NCBI GenBank assembly: GCA_944990035.1
Contig: CALYLX010000149.1
Location: forward strand, 186,001 to 250,000
Length of the DNA stretch: 64,000 bases
Direction of reading: 5' to 3'
From: Clitopilus passeckerianus
Lineage: Eukaryota > Basidiomycota > Agaricomycetes > Agaricales > Entolomataceae
Under the pieces are notes generated by a model. That model made no database searches and was not told the origin of the DNA. It saw only the letters and a list, made by a program, of their open reading frames with translations. How positions within the stretch are numbered: the first letter of the stretch is position 1; each line of letters opens with the position of its first letter. Both the position numbers and the translations under genes were made by a program. This document shows positions 24,815 through 37,177 of this stretch, piece after piece.

Positions 24815-25042
24815 CTAAGGAGAATCTTCGAACTTTCCTGGGGCATTATGAGGTTAGATACGATAAGAAAGATAATGGAAACACTTACGGCAAAATGGCG
24901 ACAGGAATTCGTTGATATTGCGATTTGGTAGGCCGCCGAATCGACAGATTGCGATATAGGGGTGTGAGCCCAAACGTTGAGGTGTTGCCAGAATACAACT
25001 CTTGTGAAGATTGTGCAAGAGCTGTCGCTCAATCTTTTGCAT
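24815..25042 (-). CDS. putative 58-aa protein, two exons
   Basis: Exon 24889-25042 and exon 24815-24837 are split by a 51-nt GTAAGT...CAG intron and join in frame to 58 aa. The start is MQKIERQLLHNLHKSC and the middle has FGGLPNRNINEFLSPF. There is no known domain. It could be a real small protein or an exon pair of a larger lost gene. Confidence 0.25.
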
Positions 25043-25324
25043 TGGGGCGTGAAGCTGGGTTCTCCTTGTTTTCGGCTTTTACGCTGGTTTTGATTCCAGT
25101 CAGAGCTTTTGAGTTGAATGGAAGCGACGGGCCGGTCTAGCCGCTGGCTGAATTACGGGAGACAAAAGAAATTCTAGTACAATACAGATTGTCTCGATGT
25201 CTGGACACCTCCGAAAGGGATGTAAAACCTTAGGAAGCGTAATAAGGCCATTCAAAAGGTCGCGTGGAGGGTCCTATGGCTAATTCACATCAATATTCGG
25301 TGGGTGGACTATTTCGATCACGAC

Positions 25325-26604
25325 CTACTCACTCCCATTGGGCAAAAACAAGATTCGGACACCCCGTCGAGTCATAGAGGACATATGAAATGGTTCAATC
25401 GTTGGAGTGGTCCGATTCAATGAAGTAGCGCCCGCGCCGTTGTGGTATAGCATCTGGAAGTCTATCGTCTGTAGTTTTGCCCAACACGACATCGACACCA
25501 TGAACTTATCGAGAGCTCGGAGCTCTTCAACCATCCAACTTTCAACGTCATCGGGCGTCCCACTTTCACAAGCAAAGGCGAAAGAGAGGTGTTGCACGCT
25601 CAGAGGTGGATGAAAGCAGTCGAAGTCGTCAAAGATATTTAAGGGTCGTGACGAGGCTGAAGTGATTGGATGGAGAAGCTTCAGGGTGTGGATAGAATTT
25701 AGCCTGTTGAATAGATTCCCGTGTAATAAGAGGGCTAGAAAATGGCCCAAAGTTAGCATTGATCTGAGAGGAAGCGTTGAAACCCACCACTCCACGTATC
25801 AACACGAAGTGATAAACAGGTAATAGTTTGCATGGCGAAAAGGTTCACGTCAATGAGAATCCACGGGCTGTGCTCGTTGTCCTCGAATATTGCGCCGAAC
25901 TCTTCGAGTCTATCGATGGTGAACTGGTATCTCTCGAGAAGAAGACGTATGATGCTGGTTTCGTCCCACGAAAAATCCCCTTTGTCTGCCACGCGAACAC
26001 CATGCGCAGCGATCCGTCGAAGCCGTGGGATCTGGGAATACGGTGGCTCAGGTCGCCCATCGATAGGTCGACCTAAGATGGGAGTATGAAAGAGCTCTAA
26101 TACCTGCAACGTACTCGGCATGAATTGCAAGTGCTGAGCATGGAAAGTAAGGTTGTCGATCTGGAGTCTATGAAGGGATTTGAAGCAGGACGCAATGCCA
26201 TCTAACAGGGTGGGTGCCAACCGTAGACCCGGCTCACCAGAAGCTTTGAGGTAGACCGCGGTGATTGGGTTGAACTTGAGGGCATGAATAACCGGGAGAA
26301 AGTCATCGGCTTCACGACCTGGTGCTAGTAGGTACAGGGCATGATCTATAACGAGATGGAGCTCCTCGATGGATTCAAGGATCCGGCGGTTAGAGTGGAG
26401 GATAGGGAGAAGTGATTCCTCCAGCGGAGGTCGTCGCGGGTCGAATTGAATGACCAAAGCACGAAAGAGCGAAGGCCTAGTTACAACACCGAACTGTGGC
26501 GTCACCAGGGAAAGCGTCTTGAGGAGCTGTGTATACTGATCATCGCCTTCATCGAGAAGAGACACAATCAGGTCTGCGATCTCTAAAGGGATTGAAATTG
26601 GCAT
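25325..26604 (-). CDS. F-box/LRR-like protein 1
   Basis: Exons 25788-26604 and 25325-25734 are joined by a 53-nt GTGGGT...TAG intron, giving 408 aa. The N terminus (IPLEIADLIVSLLDEGDDQ) has the F-box-like pattern of mushroom proteins. The rest is a series of Leu-rich segments (ILESIEELHLVIDHALYLL; TLQVLELFHTPI; LQTIDF). In family terms it would be a substrate adaptor of an SCF ubiquitin ligase, with Skp1 at the N terminus and target at the LRRs. Such genes are greatly expanded in Agaricomycetes. The target is unknown. The neighbouring P450 at 27305 is on the other strand. Confidence 0.65.
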
Positions 26605-27304
26605 GCCCTTTCTTTGTTGTGGCCATGCACGTAGAAAGTCAACAAGCGAAAATCGGATGGTTAAGGGCAGGTCATTCGGCGAAATTCAAGGGGATGATCA
26701 CACGATCACACCCTCTCTGTAATTTCTCTGACCGTTGATGCCTCCGGCCGACCGCAGGGTGCGACTCTAAGATAATGATGCACTCCTTTTTGTCTGCTGC
26801 TCAATTCGTTTGGGAACCAGCCTCCCACATCTCGCTGCAACCTGATCGCCGAATTCTTCTTCCTACTGTCATTTTTACCAGTCATTGAACTGCTCAACCC
26901 TTAACAAAACCTTGTATCTGGGCCCTTACACTTGTACAGAACGCCAAGGTAGAAGCGATCGCGGTTTCCCCATGAGTGTCTCCCTGGTCACCGGATACTC
27001 TTTGGCAGCGGCCTGGCACTGTGGCGGCAGCTCCAGCATTTTCCAAGAAATCTATATCGACTAATCCAGTCAACGAGTGACGATAATCGAGACAACCATC
27101 TCCTTGAGGGACATCAAACTCCCAGATTGGATCGACGCCATGAAAGACCCTGATTTGCTGCCCTGGTTAGTGTGCTCGTCTACATTTTAGACGTCAGAAC
27201 GACCAGCCAGGCCCGAGGAGCGTGTAAAATCGGGTTCGTCTTCTGACAAGTTCAACGTTCGGTCGCTCCTACATTGAACCACATCACCTCTACTCAACAC
27301 TAAC
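26605..27304. other. intergenic region between divergent genes
   Basis: It holds the upstream regions of the F-box gene (minus) and the P450 (plus). I found no clear TATA box. A short coding-like run (IKLPDWIDAMKDPDLLPW) at about 27116-27168 has no exon partner. Confidence 0.35.
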
Positions 27305-29461
27305 ATGGACACCTCTTCACTACCATATGCCAGTGCCGCAGTGGCAGCAGCTGCGGTTGCGGCCTATATTCTGACTCACCGTCTCAGTCAGCAGCCTGGT
27401 AAACTTCCACCTGGTCCAACGAAGTATCCCATCGTGGGGAATCTGCTCAGCATGCCCGGGGTGTCGGACTCCAATGCATTCCGCGAGCTGAGCAAGCAAC
27501 ACGGTGAGCCCAACAGATTTTCCCTTGAGTTGATAAAACTATGCTCATTCTATCAATGCACAGAGACGGACATACTTCACTTTGAGGGGCTGGGGAAAGA
27601 TGTTATCGTACTCAACTCCTACGAAGCCACTCAAGAGCTTCTGGATAAACGGTCGGGAGTCTACTCTTCGAGGTAAATACAGCACATTTTCACTTTCAGT
27701 GGGTTTGATGTCGCCTATACATCTTCCAGGCCTCACTCAGTCATGTTTCACGAATTGTAAGCTGGCTGAGGCTCCTCCACTTTCCGAGGTCAAGAATATT
27801 GATTATCCACAGTTCTGGATGGGCTTTTCAATTCTCCGTTTGGCCCTATGGAGAGAAATGGAGAGCGGCAAGGAAACTCTTCACTCAGAACTTCAACTCT
27901 CCAGACATCCATCGACCTCGCGAAACGACCTATATCCATCGTCTCTTACGGCAACTACTTCAAGATCCGGACAACTTCTTCTCCTACCTCAGACAGTAAG
28001 GGCCCTTTAATTGTCAACTCTAGAGTCTCATACTCAGTCCCTTTCCCGTCTAGCGTTCCGGCATGCCTGACAGTCGATATGACGTATGGCTTCAAAATCG
28101 AATCGGCGAACAACCCACACCTCAAAACAATTGAAGTGGGCGTCGAATCAGTAGTGGACACCGTTTCCGCCACATGGTTGGTAGACCTCGTTCCAGGTCT
28201 CAAATACCTTCCGACCTGGTTCCCCGGTGCAACTTTTCATAAAGCCGCCGCCGACGCCAGGGCTCACAGCGTGAGAGTCTTGGAAACGCCCTTTTCTATC
28301 TCAAAGGAAAACATGGTAGGCCTGGGGAATTACGCTTTCTTCTCATATAATCCTCTCACCAACTTTTACCGCTAGAGAACGGGAGATTACGAGTCATCCT
28401 TTGTTACAAATTGCCTCGAGAAGACGCCACCTACGCACACTACAGCTACGTGGGAGGGTCTTGTGAAGCAAGTCGCTGGCCAAGTTTTCATAGGCGAGTA
28501 TCATGTTCGTAATGAGTCGTTTCAATGATGAGCTTACGGATGATATAGCGGGATCGGATAGATCGGCTTCGGTGCTGGGTTCCTTCTTCCTGGCCATGAT
28601 CACGTATCCAGAGGTGCAGAAAAAGGCACAGCAAGAGCTGGATACCATTTTACAAGGACGCCTTCCTGATCATGCTGATTTAGCGTCACTTCCTTATCTT
28701 AACGCCGTTATTTTGGAGGTCCTCAGGTGAGGAGTCACGCATCATCGTCTTTGAGTGTTGTTTCTGAGATCCGTCTTGTCCCTTAGATGGAAACCAGTAC
28801 TTCCAGTCGGTACGTTAGTCATATCACCGTGACCCCACTTCCGTGTTTGCCTTGCTGAATCTACTGGTAGGAGTACCACACCTTAACATAGGCGATGATA
28901 GTTATCGAGGTTATCACATACCCGCCAATTCTATCATCATTGCTAATATAAAGTAAGACATTTCGTGAATATACACCATCCATACTGACTGCGCGTAGGG
29001 CGATGACTCTGGATGAGGTAGACTATCCCGACGCTCATGCATTTCTGCCAGAGAGGTTCCTCAAGGACGGAAAACTCGATAACTCCGTCAGAAACCCCAA
29101 TGACATAGTATTCGGATTTGGAAGAAGGCGAGTTAATCTTCCCTTTCCGTAGCATGTCTAGCTCTTAATGATTACATGACAGACTCTGCCCAGGACGCAA
29201 TATAGCTCAATCTGTGATTACACTCACGGCTGCTTGCGTCCTCTCTCTCTTCCACCTTACCAAGCGAATTGATGACTCCGGGAAAGTGCTTGAACCAACT
29301 GGGGAGTATCAAGATGCCATGGTGTCGTACGTTTCGAGCTACTTCATAAAAAAATGAAAGGTGCTGAATGATCGTGCAGCAAGCCTTGTCCATTCCCCTG
29401 TACTATCCAACCGCGCTCATCTAATGCTGTGGCGCTCATCCTTTCTCTCGACGAAAACTGA
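27305..29461 (+). CDS. cytochrome P450 monooxygenase
   Basis: Twelve exons (27305-27503, 27564-27672, 27730-27756, 27813-27995, 28054-28315, 28376-28493, 28549-28726, 28787-28809, 28871-28952, 28999-29127, 29183-29326, 29380-29461) join to 511 aa. The N-terminal membrane anchor is Ala/Val-rich, followed by the Pro-rich hinge KLPPGPTKYPIVGN. The C-helix WRAAR is at 128-132, ExxR at 356-359, PERF at 411-414 and the haem loop FGFGRRLCPG at 432-441, with ligand Cys439. The I-helix reads AGSDRS (300-305) instead of the usual AGxDTT. The layout resembles O-demethylase-like mushroom P450s (CYP5150-like), but that is tentative. Two introns (28494-28548 and 29128-29182) must start with GC. The enzyme is probably in the ER and oxidises a small lipophilic substrate, possibly a terpene. 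Confidence 0.85.
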
Positions 29462-29802
29462 ATTCGGAGTCGACGAGGATGGCTTTGGAATAATAATCAC
29501 ATTTTCTTTGCACGTCGTGAACTTCGAATTGTAATCCAGTATTGTATATAAACTAGCACAACATGACCGTTTTGAGGACGATCGATAGGTACGATCTTGC
29601 GGCCGTTCTCGCCCTAAAAACCGACCCAGCTTCTGAAAACTGACTGATGGTGACCCGTAAGCAAAATAAGCAGAGAAACGATGAATCGTATACGTACGTT
29701 GACGAAAGGGAGACGTACAGGCAACAGCATTCATTGAAGGTTTTTATAGTGAGATAATCATCCGGGACCCATGGGTACTGGACCAGAGGAAAATTGGGTT
29801 AG
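29462..29802. other. spacer between convergent 3' ends
   Basis: It separates the P450 and F-box gene 2. Nothing recognisable. Confidence 0.5.
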
Positions 29803-31450
29803 TCAAACCAACATCGATATCACATAGACGAGATGAAATTTACCATGCTCAAGGCGGTACGAACCACCTGCACCTTCGTACATATCTGCAAGATCCGCTG
29901 GAATGGGAGGCAGAGGCGGGTATTGGCGAACGTCGGTGTGTTTGTAGAAGAACGCCACTGTCCTAAGTTCTGCAACACCTGCAGCCTCGATCCCCGGGCC
30001 TTTCCTGGCTCGAGCTGTGTAGTGAAGAGCCTCAACGGCCTCAACAGTGGGGGAAATTACTCCACTTAGATCTATTAGCCCGGGAAGAAACTCTCCCGAG
30101 GCAATTTTCTTCAAAACATTAGGATACATCAACGAGGGTCTCAAGAAGAATTCCTTGAGAGTCGACAACGAGTGGGATTGGAGTAAGCGGTCGAGGTCCT
30201 GTTCCGAGAAAGCCGTCATGGAGAGGTAAAATCGCCGGAGTTTGCATCCCGACCTCTCGAATAGATCGCGGAGAGCTACAGCCGGCACGACACCATTGTC
30301 GCTATCTGCGAAGTTCAGCCTCTCTAGGCTTGGTAAGGACAAAGACGATAAGAAAAGGCTGAACTGGGCTGGCTGTGACCATTCGCCGCCTAGTAGGAGT
30401 ATATCGATGAATGTCAGTCGCTCGAGCCGTATTGCTCCGACGTTGGATACAATAGAAGGGACAGGGGCAGGAGAGGAGCCAGTCAGTTTCACTTTGCAGG
30501 TGTGGAGATGAGGGCATTTCGAAAACAAGAGTTGAGCTACCGGAGGGGATAGCGCGACGTCGCCAATTCCGTCCCCCAAGGAAAAATGCTCCAGGTTCTC
30601 CCAGGGCATACTGGATGTGAGTTCTATTGCTGGTTATTAGAACGTAGCGTTTAAAATGAGAAATATCAACTCAACGCGAAGACGTAAATAATCCGGATAT
30701 AGTCCGAGGCCTATCCTGATTACGAAGTTCGATGGCGAGGCTTCGGAGGCTTGTAGGGGCAGATGACAGGAGAGAAAAGGCGAAATTAACAAAGTCTGGA
30801 TCAGCGCGTGAGTGTCGCACGGCAAACTTCTCCAATTGTGGTCCAGATGGGAGTAGTCGTCTCAGGCAATCCTGGCTTGGCGTCGAGTCAAGGCGAAAAA
30901 AATCGACTGTAAGGTCTCTGGTACCGCGAGCAATGATCTCCTGCGCAAAGCTTGTCATCTGATCGAGGGTTGGAGGATTATTCTGGGTCTGGGGCTCATG
31001 GTTGGCATAATCGACCCACACGGTTGTGTACAAGGCGCGCGTGGATAAAGCAATTCGTCTCCACAGCGAACAGACATGCTCTGGGTAACAAGCACGGCCT
31101 TCTAATCTTCGACCTGGTATCCTGTATATGGAATGTTGGTGGGAATGTGAGAAGATGAGGGAGAGGATCTCGGGCGGGAGTTTCTTGTAAAAGGCTAGAG
31201 CTGATTCGAGACGAGATAGTCGCGTTTGGATTTCAGAGTTCGAATCCATCTTTCGCCCAACGAGTAGTAGGCAATGAGTGTAGATGCCCTTTAACGTCGC
31301 TCGAGCCTGCGGTGTGAGGAGATAATCCGATCTCCAGGCCTCAGCCTCAATTGGCAGGATTGCTGGTCCCCGAAGATCTCGGCATTCCTCCTTTTGTTGA
31401 GCCATCTGTGGGCTAAGAAGGAGAGCAATTCCATGTAAGATTTGCGACAC
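29803..31450 (-). CDS. F-box/LRR-like protein 2
   Basis: Exons 30676-31450 and 29803-30623 join across a 52-nt intron (GTTGAG...TAG, phase 1), giving 531 aa, or 516 aa if the second ATG at 31405 is used. The N-terminal helix leads into YKKLPPEILSLIFSHSH, a classic mushroom F-box, followed by VCSLWRRIALSTRALYTTVW. The C-terminal half is a run of Leu-rich repeats (LERLTFIDILLLGG; LSLPSLERLNFAD; LRRFYLSMTAF). It is presumably an SCF adaptor; target unknown. It converges on the P450. Confidence 0.75.
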
Positions 31451-31849
31451 GATCCTGGTGTTAGTGACGCTTGACTTGACGCGTCAAGTGTTGCTGACAA
31501 GGAATGGTGGGGCAGTGGTCATCGGCTTTTTGCCAGGTAAGTTACCCATGATGGTCTGAGGAGCCCCTCGTTTTGTATTTACCAAGCAACTTACTGGTAA
31601 AACCAGTCATGTGATGTGCCCCATGGTTATTTTAGGCATAATTTTGGTGCCGAAACTGGCCTAAATTTCACCCATTTCGCAGATGATCATCTTTCAAATT
31701 CAAGGTTCCAGATCGCCACGACGACGATTTGGCATACTAGGGTGTGTCATCTACAACCTCCCGACCTGAATGGCGTACTCGATACGACTCACTGGGGACA
31801 GCGTTCGATAGGAGCGGGAGCTCGAACCCAAACTGCGTCTGCCTACTTA

Positions 31850-32050
31850 GTGCATACTTCTGAACTCTGTCGGTAATGCATGTATGAGAATGTAAGTAAA
31901 AAAATGTCTCCAAGAGCGTCTTTGCGTGCCAGAGATTACTTTGAGTTTGTGGTGGCACTCGTAGAACTGAACGGCATCATAGCATGCCGTTTGACGAGAT
32001 GAGGTGTCGGTGAAGATGATCAGGGTAAAACTTACTGAGAAATGACATTT
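31850..32050. repeat. repeat S, copy 1 (partner at about 33717-33945)
   Basis: Shared blocks: GAACTCTGTC, GCGTCTT, GTGCCAGAGATTACTTT and GTTTGACGAGATG, in the same order and orientation. It lies just beyond the 3' end of the soluble paralog 2 gene. Confidence 0.5.
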
Positions 32051-32143
32051 GCCCATGAAATAAGTATGCGTACAAATTATCGAAAGAAAACTACCGCCTA
32101 CGCAACGGTGAATTAAGACCTGATAGAGAAGGCCACTAGCAAT

Positions 32144-32835
32144 CTACAACTTCGGAATGCTCCAGGCAGCATCCTTGTACTCGAGAGTAATCTCACTCAA
32201 GTTCGCGAGGCTGAACTGGAACGGGTCGGTGCTTGTATGGTCAATCATCGTATCGGTCTCCAACCTCATGTCCCAGAAGACCGAGAACTTCTTAATCGGG
32301 AGGAGGTCGCTAGTCGAGTTCTTGGGGAGCTTGGGAGAGATGAAAATCGTGGCGTAAGATCCAGTCGTGGCGTCGTAGTTGTTGACTCCAATGCAAGCGG
32401 GATTCTGCCATCCATTTCTGACACTGAATGGCGTGCCCGGCTTGCTAGCGCCACTAAGGGAGAAATCGCCGTTCTCGTCAAAGTCGACTTCTTGGCCCCC
32501 TTCAATGTCGGCAACGTTGGTGCCGATGTCAACCTTCGCGCCGCCCTAGTACATCCCAGGTATAATCTTTGTCAGGGTGGTATCAAATGTGCGTTTGATG
32601 GTTCTATACTCACCTCGAAGCTGAACGTTTCATAGACTTGGTATGTCTCCTGCCATCTGAGCGTCATGTTGGGACCAAGTTTGTTGTCCGGGACCATGGA
32701 GAAGACAACGTTGCCTTTCTTCTCCGTTCCACCTAAGTTGACGTCCTTGGTGAAGCAGAGGTTGAAGCCGCTCCCTCGAACGATCTCCAAGTCATCCTGA
32801 GCGACGATGATTTTGACGGTAAGGGTGTCGGGCAT
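32144..32835 (-). CDS. conserved soluble protein, paralog 2 (family not recognised)
   Basis: Exon 32614-32835 (74 codons) and exon 32144-32545 (134 codons) are split by a 68-nt phase-0 intron; the product is 207 aa. It is homologous along its whole length to the protein at 18971-19671, with the same intron position (see that entry for matching blocks). It starts MPDTLTVKIIVAQDDL and ends AAWSIPKL. No signal peptide or membrane helix. The flanking repeat S copies suggest that this locus was itself duplicated and the second copy lost. Confidence 0.7.
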
Positions 32836-35800
32836 ATTGGCAATCTAGAAAGAGTGCTACGACTGAGTGAGGGACTAAACGCAAAAGACGAGTAGCCAAC
32901 GTACGATGCTAAAGCTGAGTGGAGTAAATGCTAACGTGAACTGTTGGTTTTCGTTCTGTCGAAAGCACTCGGAGGATAGCAGCTTTTGTAGCTTTCAAGT
33001 AGCTTTCAAGTGACAGTCTTCCGATTCCGATCGCCTCACCCATCCGCCTAGCCAATTAGTATTATGGTTGGACAATACATTACTCTATACCAGCCAGGGC
33101 CATGATGCGATACAGCACGCCTCGTAGAAGATGATTCCCGCTTCACGAACCACCTTGTGCATGCCCCAGCGGAAATTGGCCTCGTGTTGGCTGAGTCTGG
33201 TCCCCTATTTGTCGAGAAGCGCTTTATTAAAACAAGCCCAAACTTCTAGCGAAACCTTGTTTTAGATTAAGTCGCGAAGAGAGAACCGTCCGGTTTAATC
33301 CACCTCGTCGAACTCGTAATCGAAGGCATTCTTACCACAGAGGAAGTGCTGCAACCAGAAACGATCTGTTTCTCCTCTGATCCTAAAATGCCCCGGATTT
33401 AGAACGTGGCCCCCCAGGAATCATGCATCAGCCTTGGTGGCAAATTGGACAGCAGCCTCAGGTCCTCTTTGAGGTTTCTTCAACCAACGCCAACAGTCCT
33501 TCCTTTGCTAACTCTTAGAGGTTTTCGCATCGTCTGCATCGTCTATTCCATCGTTCGCCTATCAGAAGGCCTTCAATGAATAGTCCTCGGATGACGAACG
33601 ACTTCCTCCCGTACTGGTGAGGAAAATCTGGGGCTGATCGCTCAGACTGAAGTGGATAAAAGTCTAATCATAGAACGTACTTTCACTACAGATTTCATGA
33701 AATCGTCGGGTATACAGATCACCTACTTGGTGCATATGTTTTGAACTCTGTCAGGAATATACGAACTCAAGAAGAAACGGGGGGAAATTCGGCTATTTTG
33801 ATCGATTCGTCCAAGAGAAATTTAAATGTCCCCTATAGCGTCTTCGTGTGCCAGAGATTACTTTAAGGTTGTGGCAGACGGAGAACTGAACGACATCGTA
33901 GCATTCTGTTTGACGAGATGGTACTGTAAAGTAGGGCAAATTATATAGAAAAGTCGTCCATGTGAATGTAAAACTATCCCAACGACAACGTAACTATACA
34001 ATGGAAGGTGGCAGTACGTAGATGGCAGAACAAGCCTCCAGGGTACGAATGAGATTGACATGGCAAACTTGTTCTGATATCCCAAAGGCGTAACCTCCTC
34101 GGGCATTTTCATCCTTTCCCCATCTTTTCCCCGTCCTGGAACTTTTGTATGAACAGGACGTTGACCGGGGGAATCGCAGCCTCGTCTCTGGGTTTCCATG
34201 TATACGTTGGGATTGTACGCGGAGACGGCGTCATGAGAGCCTTCAACCGCGATGATGCCAATCGGGAGGCGGGGAGTTGTCCAAAGCATCACCTAGCGTT
34301 CGAATGAGGGAGCATGTGCAATTTCTTGGTCTAACGTCGTGACTTCTTTTCCAACAATGTAAAACGCGGTAGATAGGCTGCTGCTTGCGCGAAGTTTCAA
34401 GTCACGAACACGGAAGATGAGGGAAGTCGGGATAGTGGTGGAGTTGGGTGTAATGGTTGCGAATGGCGAGCCTCGAGCAGCCGTAAACTTTGGGCCAATG
34501 TCGGTGTCACGTTCTTGCCCATCCACGATTCGACAACTCGGACGACCCATATTTTCCCCAGGCATAATGCTCCCCCACCCTTATCTCCACCCTCCACCTC
34601 CCCTCATTGCCCAAACCAGCCTCCTTTCCCAACAGCACGAACCAACGCCTTCGTGGCTTCGACACCGTTCTTCAGCAGCACGTCTCCAACGAGTTGAAGC
34701 AGTGCTCTAGCAGTGAATCCTAAAGTTGACGGCAGCGTGTAAGGGAGGTCGAAGTCAAACGGGAGGATCTTGGCTGGGATATATGCTCGGTGGGGATGAA
34801 GACCTGGAATGTACGAGCATCGAATCCATCGGCTATCTCGGCGAGGGCTTAACAGCGTTAACAAGCAGCACCCGCAATCACGGGTGCTCCGCCGCCTCAC
34901 ATAATCCTGGTGCCAGTCAGGCGCAGGCAGAAGCCAAACAGAAAACCGCTGGAATCACAAAGACCAACCCCGCCCCAACGTCGTGTTCCGTGACGGCGCT
35001 GACGGGGGAATGGAGCAGGCGCGAGCTGGACGGTCCAAGGAGCGCAGCCAGACGCGCTAGCATTTGAGCTGCGAGGCAACCCTGGGATCTCTTGTTGGCG
35101 ATGCCTTCGTCGAAGAGCCTGAGGAAAGACTCTTGACACAAGACGGCAGGCGAATGTCAAATGAGGATATCCGAGATCCGAAGAGTGCTTCCGATGGTAT
35201 GGGGCCTCCAAGGTGCTGGGTGCCGGCAAATCGGTGGCTTGGATTTCTTGAATTACGGAATGTAGTCTGTTATGGCTTGTGATAGACGATGTGGTTTTTG
35301 TCAAGTGTGCTTTTCCCGTGGTGAACGAGTCGCCTCGAGGCTGAGCTTCGGGCAGAATGAATATGGGACACCATGTTGAGCGTAAGAGCTGAACCTGGCG
35401 TGGGTGGCTAGCGTCTGGAGCTATATAGCGAGATGGCAGTAGGGGTGGTGTTACGGTTTCCGTGGAATGATGCACTTTCTGACTTGGAAATGGAGTTTGT
35501 AGCGTGTATGAGATTCGACGGGGATGGTGGGGGGAGTTGGGCATCTGTTAGCTAGGGACGTAGCTTTCACTGGCGTGGGTAACCCTAGAGAGGACCTCTT
35601 GAAGGTCTTGTACAGTCACACTTGTCATGTCCCGGCCCAGGGAGCTTGCCAATAACCTACGGAAAGAGTCATTAGCTCAGGCTCAAAGACGGAAAGAAGG
35701 GATAAACGGGAGAACGAGAACGAGAAGAAAAGAATTAGCTTACCTCGAGCAAAGTTATCCCACCCACGGAAGAAATATTCAACTATGCCTTCCTCAATGC

Positions 35801-35940
35801 ACCGGCAGCTATATGCGCTAGATATTATTACCCTCTTCTTGAATGATTGGATAACGTGGTGTCGTTAGAGGCCAGATTTTCCGTGGAGGTATCTGGGTCA
35901 GGAATCGCCTACAAGCCGGCACTTTTACGCGGAAGCAGGA
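32836..35940. other. relic-rich region without a recognised gene
   Basis: 33300-33480 (minus) has a coding-like run (NPGHFRIRGETDRFWLQHFL) ending at a stop near 33297, with no intact upstream frame. 34290-35540 (minus) has several fragments (ILPFDFDLPYTLPSTLGF; LLQLVGDVLLKNGVEATKAL) that may be exons of one decayed gene. I could not connect or name them. Confidence 0.35.
33717..33945. repeat. repeat S, copy 2
   Basis: Partner of 31850-32050, described there. Confidence 0.5.
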
Positions 35941-35949
35941 GCATTCTAG

Positions 35950-36545
35950 GCGACACCTTCTTGTTCTTGATCCAAGCCCGCAAAGAAGGATGTTGGACTT
36001 TGCTCGAGGCCGAGTATTGACGTTGGTAGAATTCTACGGACAGAAATAGATATCAGCGTCACATTCAGGGCAGAGGTTGGGTGAAGGGTTGGAGGGGAGC
36101 GAAAGCATGATAACAGCAAATACATCGAACGGCGAGGGAAGTAGGAAGAAAAAAGCAGGGGAAACGGGAGGAATGATATTTACCTGCACGTCGGTACCCC
36201 AACAAAGGCCAATAGTTCGCTTTCCTCAAGAGCCCTCTTCAACGTTATAGCACCGGTTGACGTAGCTCCTACTTCTGAAAGTCGACTATTCTTGTTGAAC
36301 GGAATTTGATTCGTTAGGGCAGGAGCATTAGGGTGCCGCAGCTTAAATTACCAGTAGATGGTGGGACAATCTCGCTTGGGTGTGCACATAGCGTGTCGTC
36401 ACAGAAGAGTATCGCAAGCCGTCGGCGTCTGACTTGACATAGACGAGATTGGAGTCAGGAGGAAAGTGTTGAAAGTGGTCGTGGTGACTTGGAGGGACGT
36501 TCGTTCCGAATCCCGAGCCGAGAAGATTATCGTACATTTGTCATG
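35950..36545 (-). repeat. dispersed repeat R, copy 2 (gene-like relic)
   Basis: In minus-strand order: a GSGFGT peptide near 36530; then a coding-like exon (SRLSEVGATSTGAITLKR) ending at about 36187; then a GTAAAT donor and intron; then the (A)CCAACGTCAATACTCGG block near 36020. The same parts occur at 43.95-44.35, 44.46-45.42 and, in inverted orientation, 55.69-56.17 kb. Confidence 0.5.
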
Positions 36546-37177
36546 GCTGGCCCAATTCCTCCAGAAACCACGTATGCTCTTCTCTCTTTTGCGCAAGTTC
36601 TACGTGCTCAACGACACTATGTTCGGTTGGTTCTTCTACATGTAAAATCTACCCCAAGATTAGTCCTTACGCAGCTTAGGCCGGACGCGTTCAACTTCAA
36701 CTTGGAGTGCATTCGTACGCCTTCTTTTCCATTTATCTCTCTTCTCTTCTATCTGTCTCGTGGAGTCTCACGTATGGCCACGCCATCTTCCTTGGGGTAT
36801 TTCCCGGTACATTTATCGGCGCCCGCATCTCCGAGTCCAAACCCTTTATCTTCCTTAGCCAATGGACTGGTCTAGTCCTGCCCAAATTCGAGGTTCAAAC
36901 GATTCGAATATGGGTGTTCTTATCTTTCGGTACACCTCCTCGTCTTCTCACTAGCTCGCACACCCGCCAGCATGAACTATCTCTAAGCTGTCAACGCCGC
37001 GGCGGCGCCAACCCCACGGCCAATTAATTAATCCCTCTGCCTTTCTCGCATTTAAAAAGAAGTCTTCCAGCCTTCGATTGCGAGAACCATCTTACTACTA
37101 GCCCACGTTGTCCCCTCCAGGAGACCAACCCCCTAGACCCCTAAGACGAATGAGTCCGGACCATAGCCCTGTATCCA
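36546..37177. other. coding-like fragment without a gene model
   Basis: Plus-strand frames here (YGHAIFLGVFPGTFIGARI; QWTGLVLPKFEVQTIRIW) resemble pieces of the decayed array at 47.2 kb, which also has a WTSLVL run. No start or stop can be assigned. Confidence 0.3.

Noticed and set aside
31215..31260. tRNA-like T-loop sequence (AGTTCGAATCCATC)
   Set aside because: It lies inside the coding sequence of F-box gene 2 (codons for MDSNSEIQ) and no matching acceptor stem or anticodon arm is present.
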